Shown here piece by piece: positions 17,047-25,518 of a DNA stretch of 50,035 bases (positions are counted from its first letter, which is position 1; each line of letters starts with the position of its first letter). Position numbers and translations under genes: made by a program. The DNA lies in assembly GCA_947385775.1 (NCBI GenBank), contig CANDMI010000020.1, positions 1-50,035 on the forward strand, in the 5' to 3' direction. The notes under the pieces are model-generated. The model had not been told where the DNA came from. It made no database searches and saw only the letters and a list, made by a program, of their open reading frames with translations. The DNA is from an uncultured Eubacterium sp. Lineage in GTDB: Bacteria > Bacillota > Clostridia > Lachnospirales > Lachnospiraceae.

Positions 17047-17187
17047 ATGCAAGCCCCTTGCCGAATATGCATGGCTGGTAGAAAAATCCGACGGTATGAA
17101 AAGGAGGCCAGAAGGGCTGCTGCGGATAAAGACGCCCGGGAAATATTATATCAAAAATACGGTATGAAAAACGATGATGCGGATTAA
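17047..17187 (+). CDS. Possible 46-residue ORF overlapping queH
   Basis: An open frame starting MQAPCRICMAGRKIRRYEKE and ending KYGMKNDDAD overlaps the queH start by 14 bases. It has a CxxC pair near its N terminus and a very charged helix. I do not recognise a family. It has no ribosome site and could be leaderless or a relic of a longer gene; a perfect AAGGAGG lies inside it at about 17099-17105. The composition looks protein-like and the stop/start overlap suggests coupling with queH. Confidence 0.35.
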   Translation: MQAPCRICMAGRKIRRYEKEARRAAADKDAREILYQKYGMKNDDAD

Positions 17188-17812
17188 CTATCAAAAAGAA
17201 TTAGAAAAACTTATATCTTTCCATGAAAGCCGCGGCGAAACGCCGTCTGTGCTGCTGCACAGCTGTTGCGCGCCATGCAGCAGCTATGTGCTGGAATATT
17301 TGTCACAGTATTTTCAAATTACGGTACTATATTATAATCCAAATATTTACCCGCAGGAGGAATACGCCCATAGAGTAGAGGAACAGCGGCGTTTTATCCA
17401 GGAGTTTCCGATGGCGCATCCGGCGGGGTTTATCGAAGGGCGTTACGACACAAAACGTTTTTATGAAATGGCAAAAGGGCTGGAAGCGGAGCCGGAAGGA
17501 GGGGCGCGCTGTGAAAAGTGCTATCGGCTAAGGCTTCGGGAAGCGGCGGAATATGCGAAACGGCTTGGCATGGATTATTTTACGACTACGTTGTCCATAA
17601 GCCCTTTGAAGGACGCGGAGAAATTAAATGAAATCGGCAGGCGGCTTGCGGACGAATACGGCGTGGCGTATTTATATTCGGATTTTAAGAAAAAAAACGG
17701 ATATCTGCGCTCGACTCAGATATCAAAAGCGTACGGGATGTACCGACAGGATTATTGCGGCTGTATTTTTTCTTTAAAGGAAAGAAGGGCGCGGCAGCGT
17801 GGGGATTTATAA
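17174..17812 (+). CDS. queH: Epoxyqueuosine reductase QueH
   Basis: Catalyses the last step of queuosine synthesis in tRNA, reducing epoxyqueuosine to queuosine; QueH is the non-orthologous alternative to QueG. The 212-residue protein has the family cysteines: HSCCAPCS (Cys31, Cys32, Cys35), CEKC (Cys113, Cys116) and DYCGC (Cys195, Cys197), which in the family serve the iron-sulfur cluster and metal site. The length is normal. The start is uncertain between ATG at 17174 and 17177, as neither has a strong ribosome site. No queuosine precursor genes and no preQ1 riboswitch were seen nearby. Confidence 0.9.
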   Translation: MMRINYQKELEKLISFHESRGETPSVLLHSCCAPCSSYVLEYLSQYFQITVLYYNPNIYPQEEYAHRVEEQRRFIQEFPMAHPAGFIEGRYDTKRFYEMAKGLEAEPEGGARCEKCYRLRLREAAEYAKRLGMDYFTTTLSISPLKDAEKLNEIGRRLADEYGVAYLYSDFKKKNGYLRSTQISKAYGMYRQDYCGCIFSLKERRARQRGDL

Positions 17813-17866
17813 ATGAAAAAAGTGATAAGAATAGTGTAATATATTTTTAGGAAGAGAGGATGTAAC

Positions 17867-19273
17867 ATGGCACAGTTGTGGGGCGGGCGTTTTACGAAGG
17901 AAACGGATCAGATGGTTTATCAGTTTAACGCTTCGATTGAATTTGACAAACGGTTATACCGGCAGGATATTACAGGGAGCATGGCGCATGTGACGATGCT
18001 TGGCCGCCAGGGGATTTTGACAGAGGAGGAAGCCGAAAAAATCCGGGGGGAGCTAACGCATATTTTGGCGGAAATGGATGCCGGGGATTTGGAGCCAACA
18101 GAGCAGTATGAGGATATCCACAGTTTTATTGAAGCGACTTTAATCGAAAGGCTTGGGGATACTGGCAAAAAGCTGCACACCGGACGCAGCCGCAATGACC
18201 AGGTTGCGTTGGATTTGCGTATGTACATCCGGGAGGAGGTAAGGCAGGCGGACGCGCTGCTTTATGATTTATTAAATGAATTGTTAAAGATCATGAAAAA
18301 CCATCTGGATACGGTGATGCCGGGATTTACGCATTTGCAAAAAGCCCAGCCGGTGACGTTAGCGCATCATATGGGGGCTTATTTTGAAATGTTTAAGCGC
18401 GACAGGCAGCGGATGCGCGATATTTATGAGCGCATGAATTACTGCCCGCTTGGAAGCGGCGCGTTAGCGGGCACCACTTATCCGTTAGACCGGGATTTTA
18501 CAGCCAAAGTCCTTGGGTTTTACGGGCCAACGTTAAACAGCATGGACGGCGTGTCCGACCGGGATTATATTATAGAATATTTGTCGGCGTTATCTATGAT
18601 AATGATGCATTTGAGCCGGTTTTGCGAAGAGATCATTATTTGGAATTCGAATGAATACCAGTTTGTGGAGATTGACGATAGCTATAGCACCGGGAGCAGC
18701 ATTATGCCCCAAAAGAAAAATCCAGACATCGCAGAGCTGGTAAGGGGAAAGACCGGGCGGGTTTACGGCGCGCTTGTTTCGATGTTGACGGCTTTAAAGG
18801 GGCTGCCCCTTGCATATAATAAAGATCTTCAGGAGGATAAGGAGTTTACATTTGACGCTTCGGATACGGTAAAGCAATGCCTGGCGCTGTTTAGCGGGAT
18901 GCTTGCGACGATGAAATTTAATAAGGAAAGGATGCGTTTAAGCGCGGAAGGCGGATTTACGAACGCGACGGATGCGGCGGATTATCTAGTCAATCATGGC
19001 ATGCCGTTTCGGGATGCCCATGGGATTGTGGGAAGGCTCGTATTGTACTGCCTGGAAAAGCAGATTTCCATTGGGCAGATGACCTTGGAGGAGCTTAAAT
19101 CCATCAGCCCAGTGTTTGAAGAGGATGTGTTTGAGGCGGTTTCCATGGAAGCCTGCGTCGGCCGCAGGTTGACCGTCGGCGCGCCGGGGCGGGATGCGAT
19201 GCTGCGCGCGATCGAGACGGAAGAGGCGTATTTGGAAGAGGCGGCGTTTCCGGAGTATAAAATGGAAATTTGA
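17867..19273 (+). CDS. argH: Argininosuccinate lyase
   Basis: Splits argininosuccinate to arginine and fumarate, the last step of arginine synthesis. The 468-residue protein opens with the family-typical LWGGRFTKETD, has TGRSRNDQVALD in the middle, and the fumarase/aspartase signature GSSIMPQKKNPD with the catalytic serine in the flexible loop at about residues 277-278. AGAGAGGATG precedes the ATG. No argG is nearby; the gene is followed after 21 bases by a Uma2-family gene in the same direction, an unusual operon partner. Confidence 0.96.
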   Translation: MAQLWGGRFTKETDQMVYQFNASIEFDKRLYRQDITGSMAHVTMLGRQGILTEEEAEKIRGELTHILAEMDAGDLEPTEQYEDIHSFIEATLIERLGDTGKKLHTGRSRNDQVALDLRMYIREEVRQADALLYDLLNELLKIMKNHLDTVMPGFTHLQKAQPVTLAHHMGAYFEMFKRDRQRMRDIYERMNYCPLGSGALAGTTYPLDRDFTAKVLGFYGPTLNSMDGVSDRDYIIEYLSALSMIMMHLSRFCEEIIIWNSNEYQFVEIDDSYSTGSSIMPQKKNPDIAELVRGKTGRVYGALVSMLTALKGLPLAYNKDLQEDKEFTFDASDTVKQCLALFSGMLATMKFNKERMRLSAEGGFTNATDAADYLVNHGMPFRDAHGIVGRLVLYCLEKQISIGQMTLEELKSISPVFEEDVFEAVSMEACVGRRLTVGAPGRDAMLRAIETEEAYLEEAAFPEYKMEI

Positions 19274-19294
19274 TGTGGGAAAGGGAAATTGCGT

Positions 19295-19831
19295 ATGGAT
19301 GCAGTACAAGAAGAGCGGTTTTATACAATTGAAGATATTTACGCGCTGCCGGAAGGGAAACGTGCGGAATTAATTGATGGAAAAATTTATGATATGGCAT
19401 CGCCGGGAATGAGGCATCAACGGATATCTGGTTATTTGCATAATGAAATATATAATTATATCAAAAACCATCAAGGTCAATGCGAAGCATTTGCCGCGCC
19501 TTTTGCGGTATTTATAGACAAGGACGATTATAATTATGTAGAGCCGGATATTTCTGTTATCTGCGACCCGAAAAAGCTGGATGAAAAGGGCTGTCATGGC
19601 GCGCCGGACTGGGTGGTTGAGATTGTATCCCCAGGCAGTAAAAGGATGGATTATTATAGAAAGCTGTTTAAATACAAATCCGCAGGGGTTCGGGAATATT
19701 GGATTGTGGATATGGAAAAAGAAAGTGTGATCGTATATCAGTTTGAAAAAGAAACGATGGAATATTATCCGGCAGGAGACGACATTCCGGTTGGGATTTA
19801 TGAAGATTTTTCCATACGGGCGGAATTTTAG
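19295..19831 (+). CDS. Uma2 family putative PD-(D/E)XK endonuclease (second copy)
   Basis: A 178-residue Uma2 (DUF820) protein, paralogous to that at 16214-16789. Shared blocks include ELIDGKIYDMASP, VEPDISVICDPKKLDEKGC, GAPDWVVEIVSPGS and AGVREYWIVD, which carry the expected nuclease-fold residues. The ATG at 19295 follows AAAGGG; a TTG two codons earlier is less likely. It follows argH by 21 bases and is probably co-transcribed with it. Function is unknown. Confidence 0.85.
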   Translation: MDAVQEERFYTIEDIYALPEGKRAELIDGKIYDMASPGMRHQRISGYLHNEIYNYIKNHQGQCEAFAAPFAVFIDKDDYNYVEPDISVICDPKKLDEKGCHGAPDWVVEIVSPGSKRMDYYRKLFKYKSAGVREYWIVDMEKESVIVYQFEKETMEYYPAGDDIPVGIYEDFSIRAEF

Positions 19832-20141
19832 TATAAGCATGTGCGGACAAAATAACGCAAGATGTACTTGCCTTTTTCCGTAGCATGGGATAACATAAGA
19901 CAGAGAGTTTATATCACAGGCAAACGTGTTTGAAAATCATTCAGCTTCCGGGAATAAAACAGGAAGGAAAAGCAGTATTATCAGTATTCATCAAAAGTCA
20001 GATATATAGTCTCTCCAAAGGATGCGCGTTCGCACGAAAATGTAAAGGCCGCAAAGCGGCCGTGCTCGGCGCAGATGGTGACGATTAATCGCCATCAATT
20101 ATAGAAGAAAATTTAGAGAAGGAAATTTAGGAGATTTCATT
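19832..20141. other. 310-base intergenic region before asd
   Basis: No gene is seen. It contains a small hairpin GGCCGC-AAA-GCGGCC (20047-20061) and an imperfect palindrome centred on CGATTAATCG, flanked by GATGG and CCATC (20074-20096). TTAGGAG near the end is the asd ribosome site. I looked for the lysine riboswitch often found before asd and could not match its conserved segments. Confidence 0.6.
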
Positions 20142-21227
20142 ATGAGTAAGAAGTTAAAGGCAGGTATTTTAGGCGGCACCGGGATGGTGGGGCAGCGGTT
20201 TATCGCTTTGCTGGAGAACCATCCGTGGTTTGAGGTGACGGCGATCGCGGCAAGTCCAAGGAGCGCGGGCCGCACTTATGAGCAAGCGGCGGGAAGCCGC
20301 TGGAAAATGGATACTCCGATGCCGGAGGCGGTAAAAAATATTGTGGTGCAAAATGTCAATGAAGTGGAAAAAGTAGCTTCCGGCGTGGATTTTGTGTTTT
20401 CCGCGGTGGATATGACAAAGGAAGAGATCAAAAAAATCGAGGAAGCTTACGCAAAGACGGAAACGCCTGTAGTTTCCAATAACAGCGCCCACCGCTGGAC
20501 GGTCGACGTGCCGATGATGGTGCCTGAAATCAATCCGCAGCATATGGAGCTGATCCCGTTTCAGAAAAAACGCCTTGGCACAACCCGGGGATTTATCGCG
20601 GTAAAGCCAAACTGCTCGATCCAGTCCTACGCCCCGGTCCTTACGGCATGGATGGATTTTGAACCGTATGAGGCCGTCGTATCCACGTACCAGGCGATTT
20701 CCGGCGCGGGGAAAACGTTTTTAGACTGGCCGGAGATGGAAGGAAACATTATTCCATATATCGGTGGGGAAGAGGAAAAATCGGAAAAGGAGCCGCTTCG
20801 GCTGTGGGGCGAATTAAAGGACGGCGCGATAGAGCCTGCGAAAACTCCGGTGATCACAAGCCAGTGTATCCGCGTCCCGGTGCTCAACGGGCATACGGCT
20901 TCAGTGTTTGTAAAATTCCGCAAAAAGCCGGCAAAAGAGGAACTGATTCAAAAGTTAGTCCAGTTTCAGGGGCTTCCGCAGGAATTGTCCCTTCCGTCCG
21001 CGCCAAAGCAGTTTATCCAGTATTTAGAAGAGGATAACCGCCCGCAGATCGCGCTGGATGTAGATTATTGCCATGGCATGGGGATCAGCGTCGGACGTTT
21101 GCGGGAGGATACCGTATACGATTGGAAATTTATCGGACTGTCCCATAATACGGTGCGCGGAGCGGCAGGCGGCGCGGTTTTGTGCGCGGAGCTGTTAAAG
21201 GCGAAAGGGTATATTACAGGTAAATAA
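20142..21227 (+). CDS. asd: Aspartate-semialdehyde dehydrogenase
   Basis: Reduces aspartyl phosphate to aspartate semialdehyde with NADPH, the branch point to lysine/diaminopimelate, threonine and methionine. The 361-residue protein opens with the NADP-binding GILGGTGMVGQRF; the active-site cysteine is Cys158 in KPNCSIQ, and SGAGK follows. The pattern AASPRSAGRTYEQAAG and the overall layout fit the archaeal/fungal-like class of the enzyme rather than the E. coli class. It stands alone with a long leader. Confidence 0.94.
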   Translation: MSKKLKAGILGGTGMVGQRFIALLENHPWFEVTAIAASPRSAGRTYEQAAGSRWKMDTPMPEAVKNIVVQNVNEVEKVASGVDFVFSAVDMTKEEIKKIEEAYAKTETPVVSNNSAHRWTVDVPMMVPEINPQHMELIPFQKKRLGTTRGFIAVKPNCSIQSYAPVLTAWMDFEPYEAVVSTYQAISGAGKTFLDWPEMEGNIIPYIGGEEEKSEKEPLRLWGELKDGAIEPAKTPVITSQCIRVPVLNGHTASVFVKFRKKPAKEELIQKLVQFQGLPQELSLPSAPKQFIQYLEEDNRPQIALDVDYCHGMGISVGRLREDTVYDWKFIGLSHNTVRGAAGGAVLCAELLKAKGYITGK

Positions 21228-21271
21228 AAGCAGCAGAAAACAACTTAGATTCAGGAATGAAAGGAGGACGT

Positions 21272-22240
21272 ATGCAGAAATTTGATGTAACGGCTTTGGG
21301 GGAATTGCTGATCGACTTTACGGAAAATGGCGTAAGCCCGCAGGGAAACCCGATCCTGGAGGCAAATCCGGGCGGCGCGCCTTGCAATGTGCTGGCGATG
21401 CTTAATAACCTTGGAAAGAAAACGGCCTTTATCGGAAAAGTGGGGAAGGATTCCTTCGGGGAGATGTTAAAAAACGTTGTAAAGGAAAGCGGGACGGATG
21501 TGACAAACCTGGTGATGGACAGCAAGGTACATACGACGCTGGCTTTTGTCCATACCGCGCCGGACGGCGACAGGGAGTTTAGCTTTTACCGGAATCCGGG
21601 AGCCGATATGATGCTGACGAAGCAGGAGGTTATGGCGGATATTATAAAAAGCAGCCGGATTTTCCATTTCGGGACGCTTTCTTCCACCCACGAAGGGGTA
21701 CGGGAAGCGACCCGTTACGCGATCGATGTGGCAAAGGAAGCGGGGGCTTTGATTTCCTTTGACCCGAATCTTAGGGAGCCGCTATGGAACACGCTGGATG
21801 AGGCAAAGGAGGAAATATCCTATGGCCTTGGAAAATGCGATATTTTAAAAATATCCGATAATGAGATTGAATTTATGACGGGCACAACGGATTATACCAA
21901 AGGGGTGGCGGCTTTACAGGAGCGCTACGGAATACCGCTTGTGTTTGCGACCCTTGGCAAAGCGGGCAGCAGGGCTTATTATAAAGATTTTATGGTGGAA
22001 GTCGGCCCGTTTTTACAGGAGCGAACGATAGAAACTACAGGGGCCGGGGATACCTTTGAAGGCTGCGCGTTAAATTATATTTTAGACCATGGCTTAGATG
22101 GGCTTACGAAAGAGGATTTGACGCAGCTGCTTACGTTTGCAAACGCGGGAGCTTCGATTATAACGACCAAAAGGGGCGCGCTTAAAGTTATGCCAAAGCC
22201 GGAGGAAATACGGCAGCTGATCTCGGATAGAAAGGGATAA
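21272..22240 (+). CDS. scrK: PfkB family fructokinase
   Basis: A 322-residue ribokinase-family sugar kinase. It starts FDVTALGELLIDFTENG, has the PfkB first signature around GGAPCNVLAMLNNLGKK, and the second signature ETTGAGDTFEG with catalytic base Asp260. The GELLIDF start and GGAPCNVA-type motif favour fructokinase over ribokinase. AAAGGAGG fixes the ATG at 21272. The next gene, 89 bases on, is an amylosucrase-like GH13 enzyme that would release fructose from sucrose, which supports the substrate call. Confidence 0.87.
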   Translation: MQKFDVTALGELLIDFTENGVSPQGNPILEANPGGAPCNVLAMLNNLGKKTAFIGKVGKDSFGEMLKNVVKESGTDVTNLVMDSKVHTTLAFVHTAPDGDREFSFYRNPGADMMLTKQEVMADIIKSSRIFHFGTLSSTHEGVREATRYAIDVAKEAGALISFDPNLREPLWNTLDEAKEEISYGLGKCDILKISDNEIEFMTGTTDYTKGVAALQERYGIPLVFATLGKAGSRAYYKDFMVEVGPFLQERTIETTGAGDTFEGCALNYILDHGLDGLTKEDLTQLLTFANAGASIITTKRGALKVMPKPEEIRQLISDRKG

Positions 22241-22329
22241 TGGCTTCGGATAAAAAAGAATAAAGGCAGATAGTTTACAGGCAGGTATACCCGTGGGCAT
22301 AAATGGGATTTTGAAAGGAGACTAGGACA

Positions 22330-24171
22330 ATGGGAAAGGCACAAGAGCGGTTTAAGGAGCGGCTGGCTGTCCATCATGACGAGCTGCGCTGGTTGTATAT
22401 GGAGTTGTATGACAACAGCGATATGTTTGCGGAATTATGCGACACGATGCATGAATACGCGGTTGGCCGTGATGAAGATTTACAGGAATTAGACCACAAG
22501 AGGGAACAGGATCCAGACTGGTATCGGAAAAACGACATGCTGGGCATGATGTTATATATTGACAATTTCGCCGGGAATTTAAAAGGCGTAAAAGAAAAAC
22601 TGGATTATCTGTCATCCTGTCAGGTAAACTGCATTCATTTGATGCCGTTTTTGGAAACTCCAAAGGGGCGCTCCGACGGCGGCTATGCGGTGGCGGATTT
22701 CCGTAAGGTGCAGCCGGAGCTTGGGACAATGGATGACCTTGTGGAGCTGTCCAAGGCGTGCCATAAAAAGGGCATGAGCCTGTGTATGGATTTTGTTATG
22801 AACCATACGTCGGAAGACCATGAATGGGCGAAAAAGGCGAGGGAAAAGGACGGCGAATATATGAGCCGCTATTTTTTCTATGACGATCCGTCCATACCGC
22901 AGCAGTACGACCAGACAGTTCCGCAGGTATTTCCGACGACCGCGCCTGGAAATTTTACATACCTGGAGGAGATCGGGTATCATGTTATGACTACATTTTA
23001 CCCATACCAGTGGGATTTGAACTACAGAAATCCAAGAGTGTTTAACGAAATGATGTACAATTTCCTGTATCTGGCTAACCAGGGCATGGACGTGATCCGC
23101 ATTGACGCGGTGCCATACATCTGGAAAGAGCTTGGCACGCAATGCAGGAACCTGCCGCAGGTGCATACGATCGTGCGCATGATGCGTATGATCAGTGAGA
23201 TTGTATGTCCGGGCGTGCTGCTTTTGGGTGAGGTTGTCATGGAGCCGGAGAAGGTCGTGCCATATTTCGGAACGGTGGAAAAGCCGGAATGCCATATGCT
23301 GTATAATGTAACGACGATGGCGACTACCTGGCACAGCGTAGCGTCCAGGGACATACGGCTTTTGAAAAAGCAGATGGATATCGTAAACGGTCTGCCGAAA
23401 GACTACCTGTTTTTGAATTATTTAAGGTGCCACGACGACATTGGCTGGGGGCTGGATTATAAGACCCTGGAAGAATGGGGGATGTATGAGGTTTCCCATA
23501 AGCGTTTTTTGAATGACTATTTTACCGGAAAATTTGAATACAGCGGCAGCAGGGGCGAGCTTTACAACGACGACCCGGTTACCCAGGACGCGCGTTTTTG
23601 CGGGACGACGGCTTCTATGTGCGGGGTGGAAAGCGCAATTTACGAGCGGGACGAGCCAAAGCTTACGGATGCGATCAAACTTGTGCTGACACTCCATGCC
23701 TATATGTTTACCCAGTCCGGAATCCCGATGCTCTACAGCGGGGATGAGATCGGCCAGTTAAATGACTACCAGTACAAAGAAGAGGAAGACAAACGCGTGG
23801 ATTCCAGATACATCCACCGCGGTAAGTTCCAGTGGAATTTAGCGGAGCTGAACGAAAAGGAAGGCACCGTACAAGAGCAGATCTTCAGCGGGCTTTCAAA
23901 GCTGGAAAAGATCCGGAAAGAGCGGGATGTGTTTATGAGCGACGCGGCGGTTTATACGTATGATGTGAAGGATGTTTCGATCTTAGGCATTCTGCGTGAA
24001 AATGAATCCGAGCGGTTTATCGGGCTGTTTAATTTTCATAATGAGCCGCGTACGGCTTGGATGGATGAGCCGGGGGTTTATACGAACCTGATGACGGGCG
24101 AAGAGATCACAATGCGGGATGTTGTGCTTGCGGGGCATGATTTCTTGTGGGTTTCGAAGAAGAAGGAGTAG
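22330..24171 (+). CDS. GH13 amylosucrase-like enzyme / sucrose hydrolase
   Basis: A 613-residue cytoplasmic enzyme resembling amylosucrase (GH13 subfamily 4), which splits sucrose to fructose and either transfers glucose to an alpha-glucan or to water. The length and N-terminal helical domain match. Landmarks are SDGGYAVADF with Asp116, the FVMNHTSEDHEWA block, nucleophile Asp259 in RIDAV, acid/base Glu301 in LLGEVV and Asp369 in CHDDIGW. The segments YPYQWDLNYRNP and ELGTQCRNLPQVH follow the amylosucrase pattern closely. There is no signal peptide. GAAAGGAG precedes the ATG. Polymerase versus hydrolase activity cannot be told; the upstream fructokinase fits sucrose use. Confidence 0.85.
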   Translation: MGKAQERFKERLAVHHDELRWLYMELYDNSDMFAELCDTMHEYAVGRDEDLQELDHKREQDPDWYRKNDMLGMMLYIDNFAGNLKGVKEKLDYLSSCQVNCIHLMPFLETPKGRSDGGYAVADFRKVQPELGTMDDLVELSKACHKKGMSLCMDFVMNHTSEDHEWAKKAREKDGEYMSRYFFYDDPSIPQQYDQTVPQVFPTTAPGNFTYLEEIGYHVMTTFYPYQWDLNYRNPRVFNEMMYNFLYLANQGMDVIRIDAVPYIWKELGTQCRNLPQVHTIVRMMRMISEIVCPGVLLLGEVVMEPEKVVPYFGTVEKPECHMLYNVTTMATTWHSVASRDIRLLKKQMDIVNGLPKDYLFLNYLRCHDDIGWGLDYKTLEEWGMYEVSHKRFLNDYFTGKFEYSGSRGELYNDDPVTQDARFCGTTASMCGVESAIYERDEPKLTDAIKLVLTLHAYMFTQSGIPMLYSGDEIGQLNDYQYKEEEDKRVDSRYIHRGKFQWNLAELNEKEGTVQEQIFSGLSKLEKIRKERDVFMSDAAVYTYDVKDVSILGILRENESERFIGLFNFHNEPRTAWMDEPGVYTNLMTGEEITMRDVVLAGHDFLWVSKKKE

Positions 24172-24178
24172 GAAGCAG

Positions 24179-25420
24179 TTGTTTAACCTGGATAAATTCA
24201 TTGATCAATTTGTAATTATGCGAAACGAGTCCATGTTTCAAGCCGATATCGACGCAAACAGCGAAAGGCTGGCTTTGGCGATCGAACATAAAAGCGTGCT
24301 TGTGATCGGCGGCGCGGGCAGCATCGGCAGCTCTTTTATCAGGGCTGCGCTGCCGTATCGTCCATCGGAGCTATACGTTGTAGATACAAATGAGAATGCG
24401 CTGGCGGAGCTTACAAGGAGCCTTCGAAGCTCTGGAGAATTTGTGCCGGAGGTTTATTTGCCGTATCCAATGGATTACAGCGCGAAAGCGTTTAAACGGA
24501 TGTTTTTGGCGCATACTCGTGCAAACGGGGAGCCTGGTTTTGATATTGTGGCGAATTTTTCCGCGCATAAGCATGTCCGGTCTGAAAAGGATATTTACAG
24601 CATCGAGGCGCTGCTTCGAAATAATGTGATCCATGCGCGCTTTTTGCTGGATTTGTTAGAAACCGCGCCGCCGGAATGTTATTTTTGCGTGTCCACGGAT
24701 AAGGCGGCGAACCCGGTAAACATTATGGGAGCGTCCAAACGGATCATGGAGGATCTGATCTTTTCTTATTCGACCTCTTTTCCGGTAAAAACGGCAAGGT
24801 TTGCGAACGTGGCGTTTTCAAACGGTTCGTTGCCGGCTGGCTTTTTGGAACGGATCAGCCGTTTGCAGCCATTGTCCGCGCCCCTTGACGTAAAGCGTTA
24901 TTTTGTGTCGCCAAAGGAATCCGGGCAGATCTGTATGCTTGCGACGATGCTTGGCAAAAACCGCGCGATCTTTTTTCCAAAGCTGGAAGAAAGCTCTATG
25001 ATGACATTTGATAAGATCGCAAGGCTGCTTTTAAAAGAGCATGGCTATGAAGCGTTGGAATGCGCGTCGGACGAAGCCGCGATCCAACAGGCGAAGGCGT
25101 TTCGGAATCATTTGGAAAACGGGAAATTAGATACGTGGTATCCGGTGCATTTCTCCAAATCGGACACGTCGGGAGAGAAAGCCTTTGAGGAATTTTATAC
25201 AAAGGACGAAAAAGTGCGACTGGACGCTTACCGGTCCCTGGGCGTGATCGAAGATAAGCCTGCGCCAGAGAGGGCGGCGGTTACAGGGCTTGTGGATTCT
25301 TTGGACGCGGCGTTTGAAATGCCAGGAATAAACAAAGCGGCGATCGTGAAGCTTATCCAGGAGTATTTGCCGAATTTTGCGCATATAGAAACGAAAAAGG
25401 GATTGGACGCGAAAATGTGA
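24179..25420 (+). CDS. FlaA1/CapD-type nucleotide-sugar 4,6-dehydratase
   Basis: A 413-residue extended short-chain dehydrogenase. The NAD-binding motif is VIGGAGSIGSS, and the catalytic region reads STDKAANPVNIMGASKRIME, with Met-x3-Lys in place of the usual Tyr-x3-Lys, as in FlaA1/CapD dehydratases acting on UDP-N-acetylhexosamines. HKHVRSEKD is also in place. Before and after the core the protein has its own extensions and no membrane segments. The TTG at 24179 is chosen, with AAGGAG ahead; the next ATG (24218) has no ribosome site. It most likely makes a 4-keto-6-deoxy sugar for the aminotransferase that follows. The exact substrate is not known. Confidence 0.8.
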   Translation: MFNLDKFIDQFVIMRNESMFQADIDANSERLALAIEHKSVLVIGGAGSIGSSFIRAALPYRPSELYVVDTNENALAELTRSLRSSGEFVPEVYLPYPMDYSAKAFKRMFLAHTRANGEPGFDIVANFSAHKHVRSEKDIYSIEALLRNNVIHARFLLDLLETAPPECYFCVSTDKAANPVNIMGASKRIMEDLIFSYSTSFPVKTARFANVAFSNGSLPAGFLERISRLQPLSAPLDVKRYFVSPKESGQICMLATMLGKNRAIFFPKLEESSMMTFDKIARLLLKEHGYEALECASDEAAIQQAKAFRNHLENGKLDTWYPVHFSKSDTSGEKAFEEFYTKDEKVRLDAYRSLGVIEDKPAPERAAVTGLVDSLDAAFEMPGINKAAIVKLIQEYLPNFAHIETKKGLDAKM

Positions 25421-25433
25421 ATTGATCATATTA

Positions 25434-25470
25434 TATTATAGTCATATCATATTATAGTCATATCATAGTC
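25434..25470 (+). repeat. Short A+T-rich tandem repeat
   Basis: Two exact 16-base units (TATTATAGTCATATCA) at 25434-25449 and 25450-25465 and a partial third lie between the dehydratase and the aminotransferase genes. Confidence 0.85.
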
Positions 25471-25518
25471 TCTGTCTTTTTGCAAAGTGGCAGGGGAAAG
25501 AAAAAAGGAGTGCGAGCT

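Noticed and set aside
16941-17173. preQ1 riboswitch before queH
   Set aside because: No preQ1-I, -II or -III core could be read in the region.
19832-20141. Lysine riboswitch before asd
   Set aside because: The conserved L-box core segments could not be aligned; only short unrelated hairpins are seen.
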